Source of the DNA: Pseudorhodobacter aquimaris
Lineage (GTDB): Bacteria; Pseudomonadota; Alphaproteobacteria; Rhodobacterales; Rhodobacteraceae
Direction: 5' to 3'
NCBI RefSeq assembly: GCF_001202025.1
Contig: NZ_LGHS01000046.1
Span: forward strand, 1 to 64,000
DNA length: 64,000 nucleotides
A model generated the notes under the pieces. The model made no database searches, was not told the DNA's origin, and saw nothing but the letters and a program-made list of their open reading frames with translations. A program made the translations under genes and the position numbers. Shown here one piece after another: positions 26,349-35,744 of this stretch (position 1 is the first letter of the stretch; each line of letters opens with the position of its first letter).

Positions 26349-27209
26349 GTGAAGAAACACTTTAGCCTGCCGTGGCGCGACTTACCGGGTGCTTTGCCCA
26401 GCGGCATCGAGTTCTTTGCGATCGGGGACGTCCACGGTCAAGCTGACCTGCTGGAAGCGGCCCTTGCGTCGATTGCCCAGACCCCGCGAACCGCCCCTCT
26501 CCGCCAGCTGGTTTTCCTCGGCGATCTGATTGATCGCGGCGCGAGGTCCATTGCCAGTATCAATTTGGCGGTGAACGGCCTTACGCTGGCTGCGGCCGAT
26601 CATCTGAAAATCCTGCCGGGCAACCATGACCTGATGTTGCTGGACGCGCTCGAGGCCGAAGACGCGCTTGAACATTGGCTCATGAATGGCGGCAAAAATG
26701 TGCTGAACGAGGCAGGTTTGTCATGGCCTGAAAACAGCTGGTCAGCGATCAGCTACCTTCTCCAGCAGAAAATCCCGTCCGCCTATCTTGAACAAATCGC
26801 CAATGGACCGAGCCATCTCATCCTCGGCGATCTGATTTTCGTCCATGCAGGCATCCATCCGCATCGCGACATGGCAGCGTTTCTTGCACAAGATCGTCGG
26901 AATATCAGATCAGACGATCACTGGGCCACGATCCGCTATCCTTTTCTCGACCGGACCGGAGGATGGGACGCGAACGATCCGGATCCAACCCGCCAGCAGA
27001 CCCGACCCACCGTTATCGTCCATGGCCACACCCCAGCCCTGCGGGAAGACCTGCAGCACGCCGCCCAGCTTTCGGTTTGCGACGGCGTTGAAGAGTTTCG
27101 TGCGGTTGATCTGGACATCGGCGCAGGACATCGGTCACAATTGGCATGGGCGCATTTTCGAATGGATGACGGACAGACAAAGATGCAGCTTAAGGCTTGG
27201 AGTGCGTAG
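26349..27209 (+). CDS. PPP-type metallophosphatase (serine/threonine phosphatase family)
   Basis: The 286-aa protein has the calcineurin-like metal-binding motifs in order: GDVHG (about residues 28-32), GDLIDRG (about 58-64), GNHD (about 91-94), VHAGIHP and VHGHTP. It is the size of bacterial PrpE/PphA-like phosphatases and should hydrolyse phosphoproteins or small phosphodiesters with Mn or Fe. It ends 95 bp before the Gabija nuclease gene on the same strand; whether it belongs to the defence operon is open. Confidence 0.85.
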   Translation: MKKHFSLPWRDLPGALPSGIEFFAIGDVHGQADLLEAALASIAQTPRTAPLRQLVFLGDLIDRGARSIASINLAVNGLTLAAADHLKILPGNHDLMLLDALEAEDALEHWLMNGGKNVLNEAGLSWPENSWSAISYLLQQKIPSAYLEQIANGPSHLILGDLIFVHAGIHPHRDMAAFLAQDRRNIRSDDHWATIRYPFLDRTGGWDANDPDPTRQQTRPTVIVHGHTPALREDLQHAAQLSVCDGVEEFRAVDLDIGAGHRSQLAWAHFRMDDGQTKMQLKAWSA

Positions 27210-27304
27210 AAAGCACAGGAATAATACGAAGCACAATTAGAAAAAGTGGTGGCACTCTGCGATTGGCCGGGCACCATTTTATAAATGTTATAGTGGGTAA
27301 ATTG

Positions 27305-29386
27305 ATGATCAGGCTGACCAGAATACATGTGCGCGGCTTTAGGCTTCTTGAAGATGTTGAAATGTCAGTGGAGGCCGGCTCGACGGTCATCGTGGGTCGC
27401 AACAATAGCGGCAAAACATCGCTGACTGAGGTGCTCGACCGTTTTATTGGCGACAAGGCGGGGCAATTCCGGCTTGAGGATTTCGCTGCATCGCTGCGCA
27501 CCGCATTCATCTCATGCCGAACACAGCGTGTTCGGGACAATGCCCCGGCAAGTGCGTTGCTGAATGCTCTGCCCACCATTTCGCTGGAACTGACCTTCAG
27601 CTACGAGGCGGCCGGAGATCTCGGGCCGCTTTCACCGTTCATCATTGATCTGGACCCGGATTGCAGTGTTGCAATTGCAAGAATCGAATATGCGCCCGCT
27701 CTCTCTGGGGTCGGCGACCTCCTTGACCTACCGCTTAACGCAGAAGGCGAGGTCTTTGTAGAGGGCGCAGACCCAGACGCCCCTTTACCCGCCGATCCCC
27801 ATGCCGCATTCTTCCAGCATCTCCGTGTGCAAATTCCGAAAGCCTACTCGCTGCGTGTATGTGCGATCGATCCAACAGATCCATCCAATCGCCGCATCTT
27901 CGCAAATTCCGCCGAGCTCTCGGCGCTGATACAGGTGGGCTTTATTGGCGCTCAGCGGATGCTGGAAGCTGGGAAAAAAGGCGACCCGGATGTAATCGGC
28001 AAGCTCCTGAGCCAGCTTTTCCGGACTGCAAATTCGCTCACCGCGGCACCGGAAGATCAGATGATTGTGTCACAGATGAAAGATTCCGTTGCGCGGGTGG
28101 AAAGCGCGATGCAAGGCAGTTTCGATACGCAATTGCGCGGTCTGTTGCCTGCTTTGAGCCTCTTCGGATTTCCCAGCCTGAATGACACCGAGCTGAGGCC
28201 GCATACCACTATCGATATTGAAAGCGTTCTGACGGACAATACCCGAATACTTTACTCTGGAATAGACGGTGTCCATTTGCCCGAAGGTTACAACGGGTTA
28301 GGAACCCGAAACCTGATTTACATCCTTTTCCAGCTTGAAGCCATTCATAAGTCATATCGCAACCTGCCCTCCCGACCTTTGGTCCATCTAGTCTTTATTG
28401 AGGAGCCGGAGGCGCACCTTCATCCGCAAATGCAGGAGGTGTTCATCTCGCAGCTGAACGCCGCCATAGGAAACCTCTCTGATAGGTATGCGGACGAACC
28501 TGCCTGGGCGGCCCAGTTCGTGGTCTCGACCCACTCATCGCACCTGGCAAATGCCGCTCAATTTGACGCCATCAGATACTTCCTGAACGTCCCCTCTCAG
28601 ACGCCGGGCTGCCGAAAGACCAAGATTAAGGACTTCAGGAAAGGCGCCGCAACGATATCGAAGGAAGACCGCGCATTTCTGCAGCAATACATGACACTAA
28701 CAAAGTGCGATCTTTATTTTGCCGACAAGGCCATTTTGGTAGAGGGTGCCACCGAACGGATTCTGATGCCACGTGTGATAGGTGTGATCGACGAGACACT
28801 TGATGTGGCCAACCGCCTCGGTCGACAATACATCACCACGATGGAAGTAGGCGGCGACTATGCCCAAAAATTCTTCCCCCTCCTCGAATATTTGGAGCTC
28901 AAATCCATCGTAGTGACGGACCTAGATGCGGTTCGGCTGGACGGCGGACGGTATCACAAGTGCCCATGTGAAGATGGGGAGCGAACATCCAACAATGCGC
29001 TGAAGGCCTGGTTTGAAAATCCGGCAATTTCGCTTGCAGAGTTGCGTGCCAAAACCCCGGCAGAGAAAACCCGGAATTTCTACCGCATCGCCTATCAGAT
29101 ACCGGAGGAAGGCTCCCCGCATTGCGCTCGCAGCTACGAGGATGCGCTAATCCTCGCTAATCCCGCGATGTTCGATATCGCAAACGATCATATGGCAGCG
29201 CGCGTCGCTTTTGATCGGGCTGCCAGCTTCGGTAAGTCCACTGAGGCAATCCGATTTGCGCTGATGCCGGAGAACTGGAATGTGCCACTTTACATACGGG
29301 AAGCGCTGGTGTGGCTTTCTGAGCCGCCGCCCGAAATTGGCCCCGCGGTAGCGGAAGCTGGCGCCCAGGCAGAGGTCGCGCTTTGA
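27305..29386 (+). CDS. gajA: Gabija system GajA: OLD-family ATPase-TOPRIM nuclease
   Basis: From MIRLTRIHVRGFRLLEDVEM the protein is 693 aa; upstream in-frame codons to 27197 overlap the phosphatase and are unlikely. The ABC/SMC-like ATPase has Walker A GRNNSGKTS (31-39), Walker B VFIEEPEAHLHPQ (about 362) and H-loop STHSSH (about 408). The TOPRIM domain has VEGATER (about 479) and the DxD in VVTDLDAV (about 536). This is the OLD/GajA layout, which nicks DNA when nucleotide is depleted. It overlaps the UvrD-like gene by four bases, which defines the Gabija pair. At 693 aa it is somewhat longer than well-studied GajA proteins. Confidence 0.85.
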   Translation: MIRLTRIHVRGFRLLEDVEMSVEAGSTVIVGRNNSGKTSLTEVLDRFIGDKAGQFRLEDFAASLRTAFISCRTQRVRDNAPASALLNALPTISLELTFSYEAAGDLGPLSPFIIDLDPDCSVAIARIEYAPALSGVGDLLDLPLNAEGEVFVEGADPDAPLPADPHAAFFQHLRVQIPKAYSLRVCAIDPTDPSNRRIFANSAELSALIQVGFIGAQRMLEAGKKGDPDVIGKLLSQLFRTANSLTAAPEDQMIVSQMKDSVARVESAMQGSFDTQLRGLLPALSLFGFPSLNDTELRPHTTIDIESVLTDNTRILYSGIDGVHLPEGYNGLGTRNLIYILFQLEAIHKSYRNLPSRPLVHLVFIEEPEAHLHPQMQEVFISQLNAAIGNLSDRYADEPAWAAQFVVSTHSSHLANAAQFDAIRYFLNVPSQTPGCRKTKIKDFRKGAATISKEDRAFLQQYMTLTKCDLYFADKAILVEGATERILMPRVIGVIDETLDVANRLGRQYITTMEVGGDYAQKFFPLLEYLELKSIVVTDLDAVRLDGGRYHKCPCEDGERTSNNALKAWFENPAISLAELRAKTPAEKTRNFYRIAYQIPEEGSPHCARSYEDALILANPAMFDIANDHMAARVAFDRAASFGKSTEAIRFALMPENWNVPLYIREALVWLSEPPPEIGPAVAEAGAQAEVAL

Positions 29387-31125
29387 AGGGGGAGATCTCG
29401 CCTGCCGTTGCTGCAGCGCGAGCCGCGCAGGAGCGTGTCGAGGCCTGCTTGCAAGACGGTATCAACTTCCGTCTCGAAGCCGGCGCCGGTGCCGGCAAAA
29501 CCTACTCGCTGGTTGAGGCCCTTAAAAAGATCATGGCGGAGCGGGGACCAGCCCTGATCCGCGCCGGGCAGAAGGTTGCCTGCATCACCTACACGGAAGT
29601 TGCCCGCAAAGAGATTGCGCAGGACATCGAGGATCATCCGGCGATCCTCGTGAACACCATTCATGGCTTCGCGTGGTCCTTTCTGTCCCAGCACCAGAAG
29701 GCGCTTCGGGAAAGGGTCGCCGCGCTGACCTCGGATCGAGAACTCGCGGCGATCGAAGCGGCGGGAGGGGTGAAGGATCAAGTTGTCGAATACAATCTCG
29801 GCTTCTTCGGGATTGATGAAAAACGTATTACCCTCCACCATGACCACGTGCCGAAGTTCTTCGCCAGTCTACTTGCGGTGCCAAAAATCAGGCGCTTGTT
29901 TGTAGGGCTTTATCCCGTTCTCTTCATCGACGAATACCAAGACACGGACCCTACCGTGATGAATGCGATATCGGAGCATTTCTTTGCTGCCGGTGAAGGC
30001 CCCGTCACCGGGCTGTTCGGCGATCATTGGCAGACCATTTACCGCAGCGACTTCGAATTGGCCGCCTTTCCGCACGTCATCGGAATCGATAAGGGCTCTA
30101 ACTTCCGGTCCGTCTCGGCCATCGTCGATGTCCTGAACAAACTTCGCCCCCAACTTCCGCAAGCAGTTCGCGACCCGCAGGCACCGGGTGAGGCACGATT
30201 CTTTCATTGTAACGGGCTCGTAGGGGAGCGAAGAACGGCAAGCCCCTATAAGGATGATCTGCAAGAAGAGCTACATGCGGCGACGATCGAGCGGCTGAAA
30301 GATCGTCTGGCGCAGGATGGATGGGATTTTTCGCCTGCACGGACGAAGATCCTCATGCTGACCCATAACGCAATTGCGGCCAAACAGGGCTACCCTACCA
30401 TTGCGGCTATATTCGAGCACAAGGAGGCCTTTGTTAAGAAGGAAGACCCGCTGATTGCTTGTCTAATCGACTTGGTTGAGCCGGTTTGCACGGCCTATAT
30501 GGCGCGCCAATTTGGCGAAATGTTTTCCCATATGGGTCGCGCACCCACCATCCGATCACATGAAGACAAGGCCGCCTGGGCTACAGATATGGATCGACTT
30601 GTCTATCTACGCCTTAATGGCACCATCGGTAATGTTATCGACCACCTGAAGTCAACTGCCCGGCCGCGCCTGAGCGAGCGCGTGCTTGGCCGGGAAGCTG
30701 AAATAATGGCCATTGGACCAGATGAAACTCAGGAAGAATCCAGCTCTCTTAAGCGCCATCGTACCCTCCGCAATGTCCCTTATTCGGAACTTGTTGAGGT
30801 GAAAAAGTTCGTCGAGGGGTTTACGCCGTTTGCGACACAGCACAGCGTCAAGGGCGCGCAATTCGAAAACGTGCTCGTCGTCCTTAGTGGCGGCTGGAAC
30901 CATTACAATTGGCCGCGCTTTCTAGAACAGCTGCACACTGGAAACATTCCAGCCAAGCAGGTCAGTGGCTTTCATCGGGCACGGAACCTGTTCTATGTCG
31001 CCATCTCTCGGCCAGAAACACGATTGGCGGTTTTGGCCACGCAGACCCTCAGCGAAGAAGCGCTGGCGGCCGCAGGGAATATGTTTGGCGCCGGGAACAT
31101 TTTGGCGGCGCCGGCGGGGCCTTGA
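29383..31125 (+). CDS. gajB: Gabija system GajB: UvrD/Rep-like SF1 helicase
   Basis: This 580-aa SF1A helicase starts at a TTG overlapping the gajA stop. Motif I is EAGAGAGKT (32-40), motif II LFIDEYQDTD (about 181), motif III GLFGDHWQTIYR, motif IV NFRSVSAIV, motif V HSVKGAQFENV (about 489) and motif VI LFYVAISRPE (about 536). In Gabija, GajB senses or unwinds DNA ends and consumes nucleotide, which activates GajA. The tight coupling to a GajA-type gene is the reason for the name; a lone UvrD-like protein would not justify it. Confidence 0.85.
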   Translation: MKGEISPAVAAARAAQERVEACLQDGINFRLEAGAGAGKTYSLVEALKKIMAERGPALIRAGQKVACITYTEVARKEIAQDIEDHPAILVNTIHGFAWSFLSQHQKALRERVAALTSDRELAAIEAAGGVKDQVVEYNLGFFGIDEKRITLHHDHVPKFFASLLAVPKIRRLFVGLYPVLFIDEYQDTDPTVMNAISEHFFAAGEGPVTGLFGDHWQTIYRSDFELAAFPHVIGIDKGSNFRSVSAIVDVLNKLRPQLPQAVRDPQAPGEARFFHCNGLVGERRTASPYKDDLQEELHAATIERLKDRLAQDGWDFSPARTKILMLTHNAIAAKQGYPTIAAIFEHKEAFVKKEDPLIACLIDLVEPVCTAYMARQFGEMFSHMGRAPTIRSHEDKAAWATDMDRLVYLRLNGTIGNVIDHLKSTARPRLSERVLGREAEIMAIGPDETQEESSSLKRHRTLRNVPYSELVEVKKFVEGFTPFATQHSVKGAQFENVLVVLSGGWNHYNWPRFLEQLHTGNIPAKQVSGFHRARNLFYVAISRPETRLAVLATQTLSEEALAAAGNMFGAGNILAAPAGP

Positions 31126-31223
31126 GGCCGCATCTGCGCGCTCACTCTGACCCGACTGCTTAAGCTTCGCACGAGAGGTTGCGTTGGCCGCTCTGTTGAT
31201 TTTCGTGTAGGATTGATCCATTT

Positions 31224-31345
31224 TCCCATTTGACGCTAAGCCCTCTGCAACATGATAATCTCATGAAAAGGCGACGAAATTCTTGATGCCAGTGGGTCAC
31301 GGCGTTTCGAAAAGCTGGATCAATTCCTCGCAGAATTCAACATCA
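31224..31345 (+). repeat. about 125-bp diverged direct repeat, copy A
   Basis: The segment beginning CCATTTTCCCATTTGACGC and containing AATCTCATGAAA and GTGGGTCACGGCGTTTCG aligns over about 125 bp with 47384-47508, with roughly three quarters of positions identical by eye. It lies between the Gabija genes and a truncated metabolic gene. Probably the remains of a common mobile element. Confidence 0.55.
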
Positions 31346-31346
31346 A

Positions 31347-31850
31347 GTGAAAGCGATTGGCTTTTCCGGCGTGCAAAACTTTCCTACCGTTGGGCTTATT
31401 GGTGGCAACTGCCGAAAAAATCTTGAAGAGACGGGTATGGGGTTTGCCAAAGAAGTCGATATGATACGCATGGCTGCCGCTAAAGACATGCTTTGCACTC
31501 CCTATATATTTTCCGAAGATGATGCCTGTGCGATGGCAGAGGCGGGGGCTGATATCGTCGTCTGCCATATGGGGCTGACAACAGGCGGGGCGATTGGTGC
31601 AGAGACGGCGCTGACGCTTGACGACTGCATTCCGCAAATCAACGCTTGGGCTGCGGCGGCTAAATCTGTGAACCCCGAGATCATCGTTCTGTGTCATGGC
31701 GGTCCGATTGCGCAGCCCGAAGACGCAGCCTACATTCTAAGTCATTGCCTTGGCTGTCACGGATTTTATGGGGCGTCGTCAATGGAACGCTTGCCCGCTG
31801 AGGACGCGCTTATCGCTCAGACTAAAAAGTTCAAAAATATTAAAAGATAA
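31347..31850 (+). pseudogene. C-terminal fragment of phosphoenolpyruvate-hydrolase-like TIM-barrel protein
   Basis: The 167 codons from a GTG at 31347 read [20 protein letters not shown], then [40 protein letters not shown] and [15 protein letters not shown]. They match the latter half of the TIM-barrel proteins often fused to Tm-1-like ATP-binding domains. Full family members start roughly 100 or more residues earlier, so the 5' part is missing. The break coincides with the end of repeat copy A, which suggests the insertion removed it. Confidence 0.65.
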
Positions 31851-32375
31851 GATGAAATTCACAGTTTGGGCCGCTGCAAGTGGGCCCAACTTTGGTTTGA
31901 GCCATGCAGGACACACCTATCGTCAACGCCTGAACGCTGTGTTATCCTGTTCCCCGCGCATGTGGGGATGAACAGGGCAAAGCCTTGTTGTGAAAGATTA
32001 TGTGTGCCTGATGCTCTGATTGAAATACGGACTTGGAAATAGGTTTTCGCCTGCCCGCAGGTGTGGCGTGAGATTGAACGGGCGCAGCGCGGTGCGGTTT
32101 ACATCGTGTCCACTGAACGGATGTTGTTGACGATGGCAAAATCTGGGTGACCGTGCATGTCGTGGAGTGACTGCTTACGCGGCGTGCCTCAACTAACGGA
32201 GGCAGAAACTCTTACTCCAACAACAACAGCAACAGCTAACGCATATTGCCCCGAACATCCCAGACGCGGGCACAGCACGGCCAGCAGTGTTGGTTGTGTG
32301 CATGAAATCAAGGTCGGGGGCTGAAGCTGGTCACAGCGTAGTCTTTCCCGACAGATGCTGCAGGGGCCGACGTTC
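31851..32375. other. gene-free interval holding one CRISPR-like repeat
   Basis: Apart from the orphan CRISPR-like repeat at 31947-31975 and a short CAACAACAACAGCAACAGC run near 32217-32236, I see no coding signal here. It lies downstream of dnaE2 (minus strand) and of the truncated TIM-barrel gene. Confidence 0.5.
31947..31975 (+). CRISPR. single orphan type I-E-like CRISPR repeat
   Basis: A 29-nt sequence CTGTTCCCCGCGCATGTGGG followed by GATGAACAG has the length, the CCCCGC...GNGGGG hairpin and the GTTCCCC start and GATGAAC end of type I-E repeats. Only one copy is visible: positions one repeat-spacer unit (61 nt) either side do not match, and no cas genes are in the window. It could be a relic array end or chance capture. 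It differs from the usual consensus at the loop-side T and the final bases. Confidence 0.5.
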
Positions 32376-35300
32376 CTAGTGAAAATCCCGGCTCGGGAAC
32401 AGTTTCTTGGCCTGCTCGCGCGGATGGCGTGCGGACGGCCTGGCGCTGCCCCCAGATGCCCGTTTTGTCTCATCTGCGCGCCCGTCATTGGCGTCGATCA
32501 TAATCGGGCGACCGAGGGTGGCCAGCAAGTGCGACACATCCTCGACGATCTCCGCAATGAGATGGGTCGTGGGGCCATCGTGTTGGACGCGGCCGGTCAC
32601 GCGAACCAAGCGCCCGGCGATCACCGCTTTGCGGAAGGCTTCATAGACTTGCTGCCAGACAATCACATTGGCGGTGCCAGACTCGTCCTCTAGCGTTAAA
32701 AAGATCACGCCCGCAGCCGTGCCGGGGCGCTGGCGAGTTATGACCAGTCCGGTGATTGTGACGCGGCCTTTGGCTTGGCCGAGCCGATTATGCGGCAAGG
32801 ACCCAGACAGGCGCGGGCGTAGAAGTTCCATCGGATGGGCGCGAAGGGAGAGGCGCAGAGACAGGTAATCCTCAATCACTTCTTGGCCGAGGGTCATCTG
32901 AGGCAGGGTGACAGTTGGTTCAATGCCACCTTCGCCATCTGGGCCGAACAGCGGCAAAGGGGCAGGGGCCTTCAGTGCTGATGCAGCCCAGAGCGCATCC
33001 CGACGGGTAAGGTTTATCGCGGCGAAAGCGTCCGCTTCGGCTAAGCGTTCAAGCGTGTCGGGTTTGACGCCAGCGCGCCGCCACAGGCTTTCGACATCGG
33101 GATAACCATTGCCGCGGGAGGCCACGATCCAGTCTGCATCCTCGGCCCGCAGCCCCTTGATTTGGCGGAGACCGAGGCGCAGCGCGAAACGCCCATCGGG
33201 GCGCAATTCAAGTGTGCAATCCCATTCTGAGTGATTTACCGAGATCGGGCGGACTTCTACACCGCGATCCCGCGCATCGCGCACAAGTTGCGCGGGGGCG
33301 TAAAATCCCATCGGTTGGCTGTTCAGTAATGCGCAGGTGAAGACCGCCTGATGGTGGCATTTGAGCCAAGCGGAAATATAGACCAGCCGCGCAAAGCTGG
33401 CGGCATGGCTTTCGGGGAAGCCGTAAGAGCCAAAGCCTTCGATCTGGGCAAAGCAGCGCGCCGCGAAATCCGCGTCATAGCCGCGCGACAGCATGCCGGA
33501 AACAAAGCGGTCGCGAAAGCTGCCGATGGTGCCCATGCGTTTGAAGGTGGCGAGGGAGCGGCGCAAGCGGTCAGCCTCGGATGGCGTGAATCCGGCAGCC
33601 ACCACAGCGATCTGCATTGCCTGTTCTTGGAACAGCGGCACGCCGTAGGTGCGGCCCAGCACTTCCATCATCGCGGGGCCGAGGTCTTCGACCTTTTCGC
33701 GGCCCATACGGCGGTTGATGAAGGGATGCACCATCCCACCCTGAATCGGGCCGGGGCGGATGATGGCGACCTCGCAGACCAGATCATAAAATTTGCGCGG
33801 ACGCATGCGGGGCAGGAAATTCAGCTGTGCGCGGCTTTCGACCTGAAACACCCCAATCGCATCGGCGCGGCAGAGCATATCATACACCGGGGCATCTTCT
33901 GACGGCACATTGGCCAGCGTTAGGTGTTGGCCGCGATGATCGGCCAGCAGGGCAAAGGCTTTGCGGATACAGGTCAGCATGCCAAGGGCCAAAATATCGA
34001 CCTTCAACAATCCCAGCGCATTGATATCGTCCTTGTCCCATTCGATGATGGTGCGATCTTCCATCGCGGCGTTTTCAATCGGGCAAAGTTCATCCAATCG
34101 TCCGTGGGTAATGACGAAGCCGCCGACATGCTGGCTGAGGTGGCGGGGAAAGCCGATGATCTCGCCGATCAGTTTGGTGGCGAGTGTCACGCGGGTATCG
34201 GTCGGATCAAGGCCAGCATCGCGCATCCGGTCCTCACCGGGGGCGGAGGAAGACCAGCCCCAAATTTGGCCAGACAGCCGTGCGACCACGTCCTGACTTA
34301 ATCCCATGACTTTGCCGACTTCGCGAATGGCGGCACGGCTGCGGAAATGGATCACGGTTGCCGTCAGCCCGGCGCGGTGGCGACCGTAACGCGCGTATAT
34401 CCACTGGATGACCTCTTCGCGGCGCTCGTGTTCAAAATCAACGTCGATATCTGGCGGCTCGCCACGTTCCTTCGAGATAAACCGCTCAAAGATCAGGGTG
34501 ATGGATTCGGGCGGCACTTCGGTAATGCCAAGAAGGTAGCAAACCACTGAATTGGCGGCTGAGCCGCGGCCTTGGCAGAGGATCCCTTTGGATCGTGCAA
34601 ACTGCACAATGTCATGCACGGTCAGGAAGTAAGGGGCGTATTCCACCTCGCGGATCAGGTTGAGTTCCTTTTCAACCCGGTGGATGATTTTGGGCGGCGG
34701 ACCCGCCGGATAACGCCACTGCAGGCCCGCGCGGGACAGGCGTTCCAGCCTGTCCTGTGCGGGCTCGTTATCTGTTGTCTCATCCGGATAGTGATAGCGA
34801 AGGTCGTTTAATTGGAAGGCACAACGGTCGGCAATCTCTAGCGTGCGGCGGATTGCGGCGGGGTGGCGGTGGAACAGCCGCGCCATCTCCGAGCCGGATT
34901 TCAGGCGGTGTTCGCCATTGGCAAGCCGGTGCTGGCCGATAGTGTCGATGGTGCATCCAATGCGCAGGCAGGTTAGCACATCAGCCAAAGGGCGACGAGA
35001 CGAACGGTGCATCAGCACATTGCCCACGGCGACCATGGGCAGGTTCACGCTCTGTGCCATCATGGCCAGTTGATCGAGGCGGATCTGATCGCGGCCATCA
35101 TAATGGGGCGCTGCCCCAAGAAAGCACTGGCCGGGGAAGGCACGCGCAACGGTTAGTAGATCACGGCGCGTGATCTTTGGCTGGGGATCCTCCATAGGGT
35201 CGGGGGGCAGGGCAATCAGGATAATTCCCGCGCCCCACGCGTTCAGATCGGCGCGGGTCAGATGACATTCTCCTTTCGGTGCGCGGATTTTGCCCAAGCT

Positions 35301-35744
35301 GAGCAGCCGCGTTAGCCGTGACCATGCCGCAAGGTCGGTCGGCAGGGCTAGCCATTCGACGGCCGAGTCCGTCAGGACCAATCGGGATCCTGCAATCAAT
35401 TTTGGCAGCGGCGCCCCGCTGTGCATCGGTGCATCGGTTTTGCCGCTGAAATGCGGCACGGTCTGGCGGCTGGAATGATCGGTGACGCAGCGAGAGCGGA
35501 TTGTTGGGCCATCCTGTGCGGCCTCGTCGTTTGCCTGTGCCTCGGTCCGCAGGCGCGTCAACTCCTTTAGCGCCGAGAAAGCGCGCACCACACCCGCAAC
35601 CGAATTGCGGTCGGTGATGGCAATGGCCGCAAGGCCCAGTTCTGCCGCGCGCGTGACCAATTCCTCGGGGTGGGACGCCCCGGTCAAAAAGGTAAAATTT
35701 GAGGTGACGCCCAATTCCGCATAGCGCTCATTTGCATAGCTCAT
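32376..35744 (-). CDS. dnaE2: error-prone DNA polymerase DnaE2 (ImuC)
   Basis: This 1122-aa C-family polymerase alpha subunit has an N-terminal PHP domain (NFTFLTGASHPEEL), the catalytic PDIDVDFEHERREEV block with upstream GRGSAANSVVCYLLG, and a C-terminal OB-fold (VTITGLVITRQRPGTAAGV). It is the usual length of DnaE2. It is the last gene of yedK-imuA-imuB-dnaE2; its ATG overlaps the imuB stop by four bases. DnaE2 performs the lesion bypass that depends on ImuB for access to the beta clamp. A functional SOS box stands upstream of the operon. Confidence 0.95.
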   Translation of the reverse strand: MSYANERYAELGVTSNFTFLTGASHPEELVTRAAELGLAAIAITDRNSVAGVVRAFSALKELTRLRTEAQANDEAAQDGPTIRSRCVTDHSSRQTVPHFSGKTDAPMHSGAPLPKLIAGSRLVLTDSAVEWLALPTDLAAWSRLTRLLSLGKIRAPKGECHLTRADLNAWGAGIILIALPPDPMEDPQPKITRRDLLTVARAFPGQCFLGAAPHYDGRDQIRLDQLAMMAQSVNLPMVAVGNVLMHRSSRRPLADVLTCLRIGCTIDTIGQHRLANGEHRLKSGSEMARLFHRHPAAIRRTLEIADRCAFQLNDLRYHYPDETTDNEPAQDRLERLSRAGLQWRYPAGPPPKIIHRVEKELNLIREVEYAPYFLTVHDIVQFARSKGILCQGRGSAANSVVCYLLGITEVPPESITLIFERFISKERGEPPDIDVDFEHERREEVIQWIYARYGRHRAGLTATVIHFRSRAAIREVGKVMGLSQDVVARLSGQIWGWSSSAPGEDRMRDAGLDPTDTRVTLATKLIGEIIGFPRHLSQHVGGFVITHGRLDELCPIENAAMEDRTIIEWDKDDINALGLLKVDILALGMLTCIRKAFALLADHRGQHLTLANVPSEDAPVYDMLCRADAIGVFQVESRAQLNFLPRMRPRKFYDLVCEVAIIRPGPIQGGMVHPFINRRMGREKVEDLGPAMMEVLGRTYGVPLFQEQAMQIAVVAAGFTPSEADRLRRSLATFKRMGTIGSFRDRFVSGMLSRGYDADFAARCFAQIEGFGSYGFPESHAASFARLVYISAWLKCHHQAVFTCALLNSQPMGFYAPAQLVRDARDRGVEVRPISVNHSEWDCTLELRPDGRFALRLGLRQIKGLRAEDADWIVASRGNGYPDVESLWRRAGVKPDTLERLAEADAFAAINLTRRDALWAASALKAPAPLPLFGPDGEGGIEPTVTLPQMTLGQEVIEDYLSLRLSLRAHPMELLRPRLSGSLPHNRLGQAKGRVTITGLVITRQRPGTAAGVIFLTLEDESGTANVIVWQQVYEAFRKAVIAGRLVRVTGRVQHDGPTTHLIAEIVEDVSHLLATLGRPIMIDANDGRADETKRASGGSARPSARHPREQAKKLFPSRDFH

